Assembly: GCF_037969765.1 (NCBI RefSeq)
Contig: NZ_CP150207.1
Span: forward strand, 4,023,001-4,087,000
Origin: Paenibacillus sp. FSL W8-0186
GTDB taxonomy: Bacteria > Bacillota > Bacilli > Paenibacillales > Paenibacillaceae
Length of the DNA: 64,000 bases
Direction: 5' to 3'
The notes under the pieces were generated by a model. The model saw only the letters and a program-made list of their open reading frames with translations. It was not told the DNA's origin and did no database searches. Positions within the stretch are counted from its first letter, which is position 1, and every line of letters starts with the position of its first letter. Positions 61,893-64,000 of the stretch are shown in pieces. The position numbers and the translations under genes are program-made.

Positions 61893-63200
61893 TTATTGCA
61901 CCTGCTGTCCAAAATGTTTCTGAATGTTAGCCAAGCTCTGAGTCAGGTCCGCACCGTTCAAAATGTTAGGCAGCTCGTTCTTGAGGGCGTCCTTGGCCTC
62001 TTGCGTGTACATTCCCAAAGAAATACCCGGAACCTCGGTCGACCATCTTGTGAAATCGCTGTAAATTGCCTGACCACCGAAGAATTCAGGCTTCTGATTG
62101 TATACTTCGCTGGAGAAAGCTGGGATAAAGGAGCCGACTCCTCCGTTTTCAGTCAGGAAACGCTCATAAAATTCCGTGCTGCTGCCCATCGTGGAAGCGA
62201 GGAAGTCAATCGCCAAATCTTTATTTGCGGATTCCTCAAGTACAAACCAGCTGGAACCACCCTCGTTGGAAGCATTGACGCCGCCTTCCACATTCAGTCT
62301 CGGAATGGGTGCTACACGCCATTTGCCGCTTTGATCCTGGGCATCCATGATCGAAGCGATTTGCCATACCCCGGATACGACCGTAGCCACGTCGCCGGCG
62401 TTGAAGCTGCCTACGAATTCGCTCCAGCCCGTTACCGGCTTGGCAATTCCTGAATCAGCAATCGCTTTATACACGCGAAGCGTCTCGGTCATGGCCGGAT
62501 TGTCTACGAAGTTGCCTTTGTTATCCGGCGTAATGTACCAGGATCCGGCGGATTGAAGCAGAATCGAAGTCAAGGCTTCGTCGTTCGGGTTGATGGTCGC
62601 CATGTATTTGCCTGTTTTTTCTTTGACGACTTTACCGATTTCAATATATTCATCCCAAGTAATGTTCTCGAGGTCCTCGGCCTTATAGCCGGCTTCCTCC
62701 AAATAATCAACGCGGTAGAACATGCCCGTTACGCCGATGTCGAACGGAACGCCGTAAATCTTATCTTCGATCCGCAGCGCATCTACCTTATATGGAGAAA
62801 ATTGCGTAAAGTCTACCTTTTCTTTAAAATCAGCAAACGTTCCCGGATAAGCGGTAACGTATTTTTGAATGTTCGGATCGTTCACCAGAATGATGTCCGG
62901 CAGCCCGTCTTTAACGCCTGCAGCCAGGTTCGTGTTCAGCTTTTGCTCCAGATCCGTTTTCGCCATATCGATAACTTCCAGCTGGAAATCTGGATGGTCT
63001 TTCTTGTACAGATCCTCGGCAATTTTCAGCGCAGCTCCGTTAAAGGAAGGATCCCACGCCCAGGCAACGACTTTCTTTGTTCCGCCGCTTCCGGCTTCAT
63101 TGCCACCCTTGTCCGCAGAGCCCGAATTCGAAGAACCGCACGCCGCCAGCAGTGATGCTGTCATAGAAACCAGCAGCAACATGGATAACCATTTTTTCAC
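61893..63200 (-). CDS. ABC sugar-binding lipoprotein (family 1 SBP)
   Basis: A 435-residue binding lipoprotein with lipobox LAAC (Cys21) and a Ser/Gly/Asn tether. Blocks such as VAWAWDPSFNGAALKIAEDLYK and VATVVSGVWQIASIMD resemble lactose/arabinose-type (LacE/AraN) binding proteins. The start is GTG, with AAAGGGG nine bases upstream. It is divergent from a YesN-type regulator at 63469. A cre-like word lies upstream. The ligand cannot be read from the sequence. Confidence 0.93.
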   Translation of the reverse strand: MKKWLSMLLLVSMTASLLAACGSSNSGSADKGGNEAGSGGTKKVVAWAWDPSFNGAALKIAEDLYKKDHPDFQLEVIDMAKTDLEQKLNTNLAAGVKDGLPDIILVNDPNIQKYVTAYPGTFADFKEKVDFTQFSPYKVDALRIEDKIYGVPFDIGVTGMFYRVDYLEEAGYKAEDLENITWDEYIEIGKVVKEKTGKYMATINPNDEALTSILLQSAGSWYITPDNKGNFVDNPAMTETLRVYKAIADSGIAKPVTGWSEFVGSFNAGDVATVVSGVWQIASIMDAQDQSGKWRVAPIPRLNVEGGVNASNEGGSSWFVLEESANKDLAIDFLASTMGSSTEFYERFLTENGGVGSFIPAFSSEVYNQKPEFFGGQAIYSDFTRWSTEVPGISLGMYTQEAKDALKNELPNILNGADLTQSLANIQKHFGQQVQ

Positions 63201-63227
63201 TCTTTACAACCCCTTTTGATATGTTTT

Positions 63228-63241
63228 TGTAAGCGTTTCAT
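63228..63241 (+). promoter_or_regulatory. cre-like site
   Basis: TGTAAGCGTTTCAT carries the core AAGCGTTT of cre but departs from consensus in the last positions. It lies about 28 bp before the binding-protein start, downstream of where its promoter should be. Confidence 0.35.
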
Positions 63242-63468
63242 GTAATTCGTTATCTATTTTAGAAAATTAAAAATGCGAAGTATAATTAAAATTAGCTCTA
63301 TATTAGCAGTAATTATTGCTCTCTATCCGGGTTCCAATAATTTCCTAGTAATAATTATGGGTGTTAGCAGTTATTTTGTATTTTCAGGATTTCCCCTGTC
63401 CAATCATACCTTTATCACAGGGATTGGTATATGATTAGGACAAAAGACTTTGCAGGAGAGGTGTAATC

Positions 63469-64000
63469 ATGGAAGAACGCTCCGCAAACTATCGGGTCAT
63501 GATCGTGGATGATGAAGCGATCCTGCGCACAGGCATGCTGCATCTATGTAATTGGAGCGAATATGGAATTGAAATTGTTGCCCAAGCTTCAAATGGTTTG
63601 GAGGCGCTGCAATATATAGAAGACGTTCATCCCCATGTGGTGATTACCGATATAGTCATGCCGATCATGGACGGCGTCGAGTTTGCCAAAATCATGGGCA
63701 TGGAGCACCCTGAAATTAAAATCGTGGTGCTGAGCAGCTACAGCGAATTCAATTACGTGCGCGAGGTATTCAAATATGGAGTTACTGACTATTTGCTTAA
63801 GCCTAAAGTCTCTGCTGCTGAATTGATTTCATTGATTCAATCGCTGTGCAGCGGGATGGATTTAAGCGAACAGAACCAGCCTTCTGTGAAAAATGATCCT
63901 GCCCTGCTGCTGGGACAATGGCTTGGCAGCAGCCATATAGAGGAAGACAAGCACAATGATGCCCTGCTTCAGGAGCTTGGCCGGCGCTTCGATTCCGAGC
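63469..64000 (+). CDS. YesN-type response regulator, N-terminal part
   Basis: The first 177 codons of a response regulator: receiver with MIVDDEAILRTGM (11-23), phosphoryl Asp61 in VVITDIVMPIMDG, Ser in VVLSSYSEF and Lys in DYLLKPK. The rest, expected to be a linker and AraC-type helix-turn-helix, lies beyond the window. GGAGAGG lies a few bases before the ATG. Divergent from the fifth importer, which it probably controls with a YesM kinase gene that should follow. Confidence 0.88.
   Translation, partial: MEERSANYRVMIVDDEAILRTGMLHLCNWSEYGIEIVAQASNGLEALQYIEDVHPHVVITDIVMPIMDGVEFAKIMGMEHPEIKIVVLSSYSEFNYVREVFKYGVTDYLLKPKVSAAELISLIQSLCSGMDLSEQNQPSVKNDPALLLGQWLGSSHIEEDKHNDALLQELGRRFDSE

Overview
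The window reads as a chromosomal segment of a spore-forming Gram-positive bacterium, most likely Paenibacillus. It carries an intact pro-sigma-K gene, S-layer-homology (SLH) anchoring, several YesMN-type two-component systems, CUT1 sugar ABC importers without their own ATPases, strong purine-rich ribosome sites and many GTG/TTG starts. Nearly everything is carbohydrate capture and breakdown.

Left part (1-25.3 kb) is a fructan island. The first operon (minus strand, 7934 down to 1) holds a lipoprotein sugar binder, two permeases, a cytosolic GH32, a decayed LacI regulator, a ROK fructokinase and a leaderless GH91 protein (inulin lyase / difructose dianhydride III hydrolase family) that runs off the window. 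A divergent AraC regulator stands at 8346. Between 9285 and 9740 lies a frameshifted remnant of DUF2961/GH172, the family of difructose dianhydride I synthase/hydrolase. The second operon (minus, 23960 down to 9831) holds two permeases, a binding protein, a PfkB fructokinase-GH32 fusion, a cytosolic LamG-GH32 and an 1883-residue SLH-anchored LamG-GH32 relative. The last two have Glu where most GH32 enzymes have the nucleophile Asp, as fungal endo-inulinases do. A LacI repressor (24201-25169) follows upstream, and four near-identical palindromes lie in the two promoter regions. I infer two parallel fructan routes: surface inulin cutting or cyclisation followed by import and cytosolic hydrolysis/phosphorylation, and uptake of difructose anhydrides or inulo-oligosaccharides.

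Middle part (25.6-34.2 kb) is mixed: sigK, an acetate-uptake (GPR1/FUN34/YaaH) protein, an MFS transporter, a family-VIII-like serine hydrolase, a secreted PAP2 phosphatase with an autotransporter-type beta-strand repeat, a bile acid:Na+ symporter-family protein and a secreted stalk-domain protein.

Right part (34.2-64 kb) holds hemicellulose and mannoside modules: an MGH1-like glycosidase, a GH43, two permeases, a binding protein and a YesN/YesM pair (34270-44577); a GH52 beta-xylosidase divergent from an AraC regulator (44666-47952); an intergenic stretch with a MITE-like element and perfect 51-bp tandem repeats; a zinc dehydrogenase, D-lyxose/mannose-type isomerase, GH2 beta-mannosidase and importer with a divergent YesM/YesN pair (49060-60078); and a fifth importer with the start of another YesN-type regulator (60189-64000). 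All five importers lack an ATPase gene, which suggests a shared MsmX-type ATPase elsewhere.
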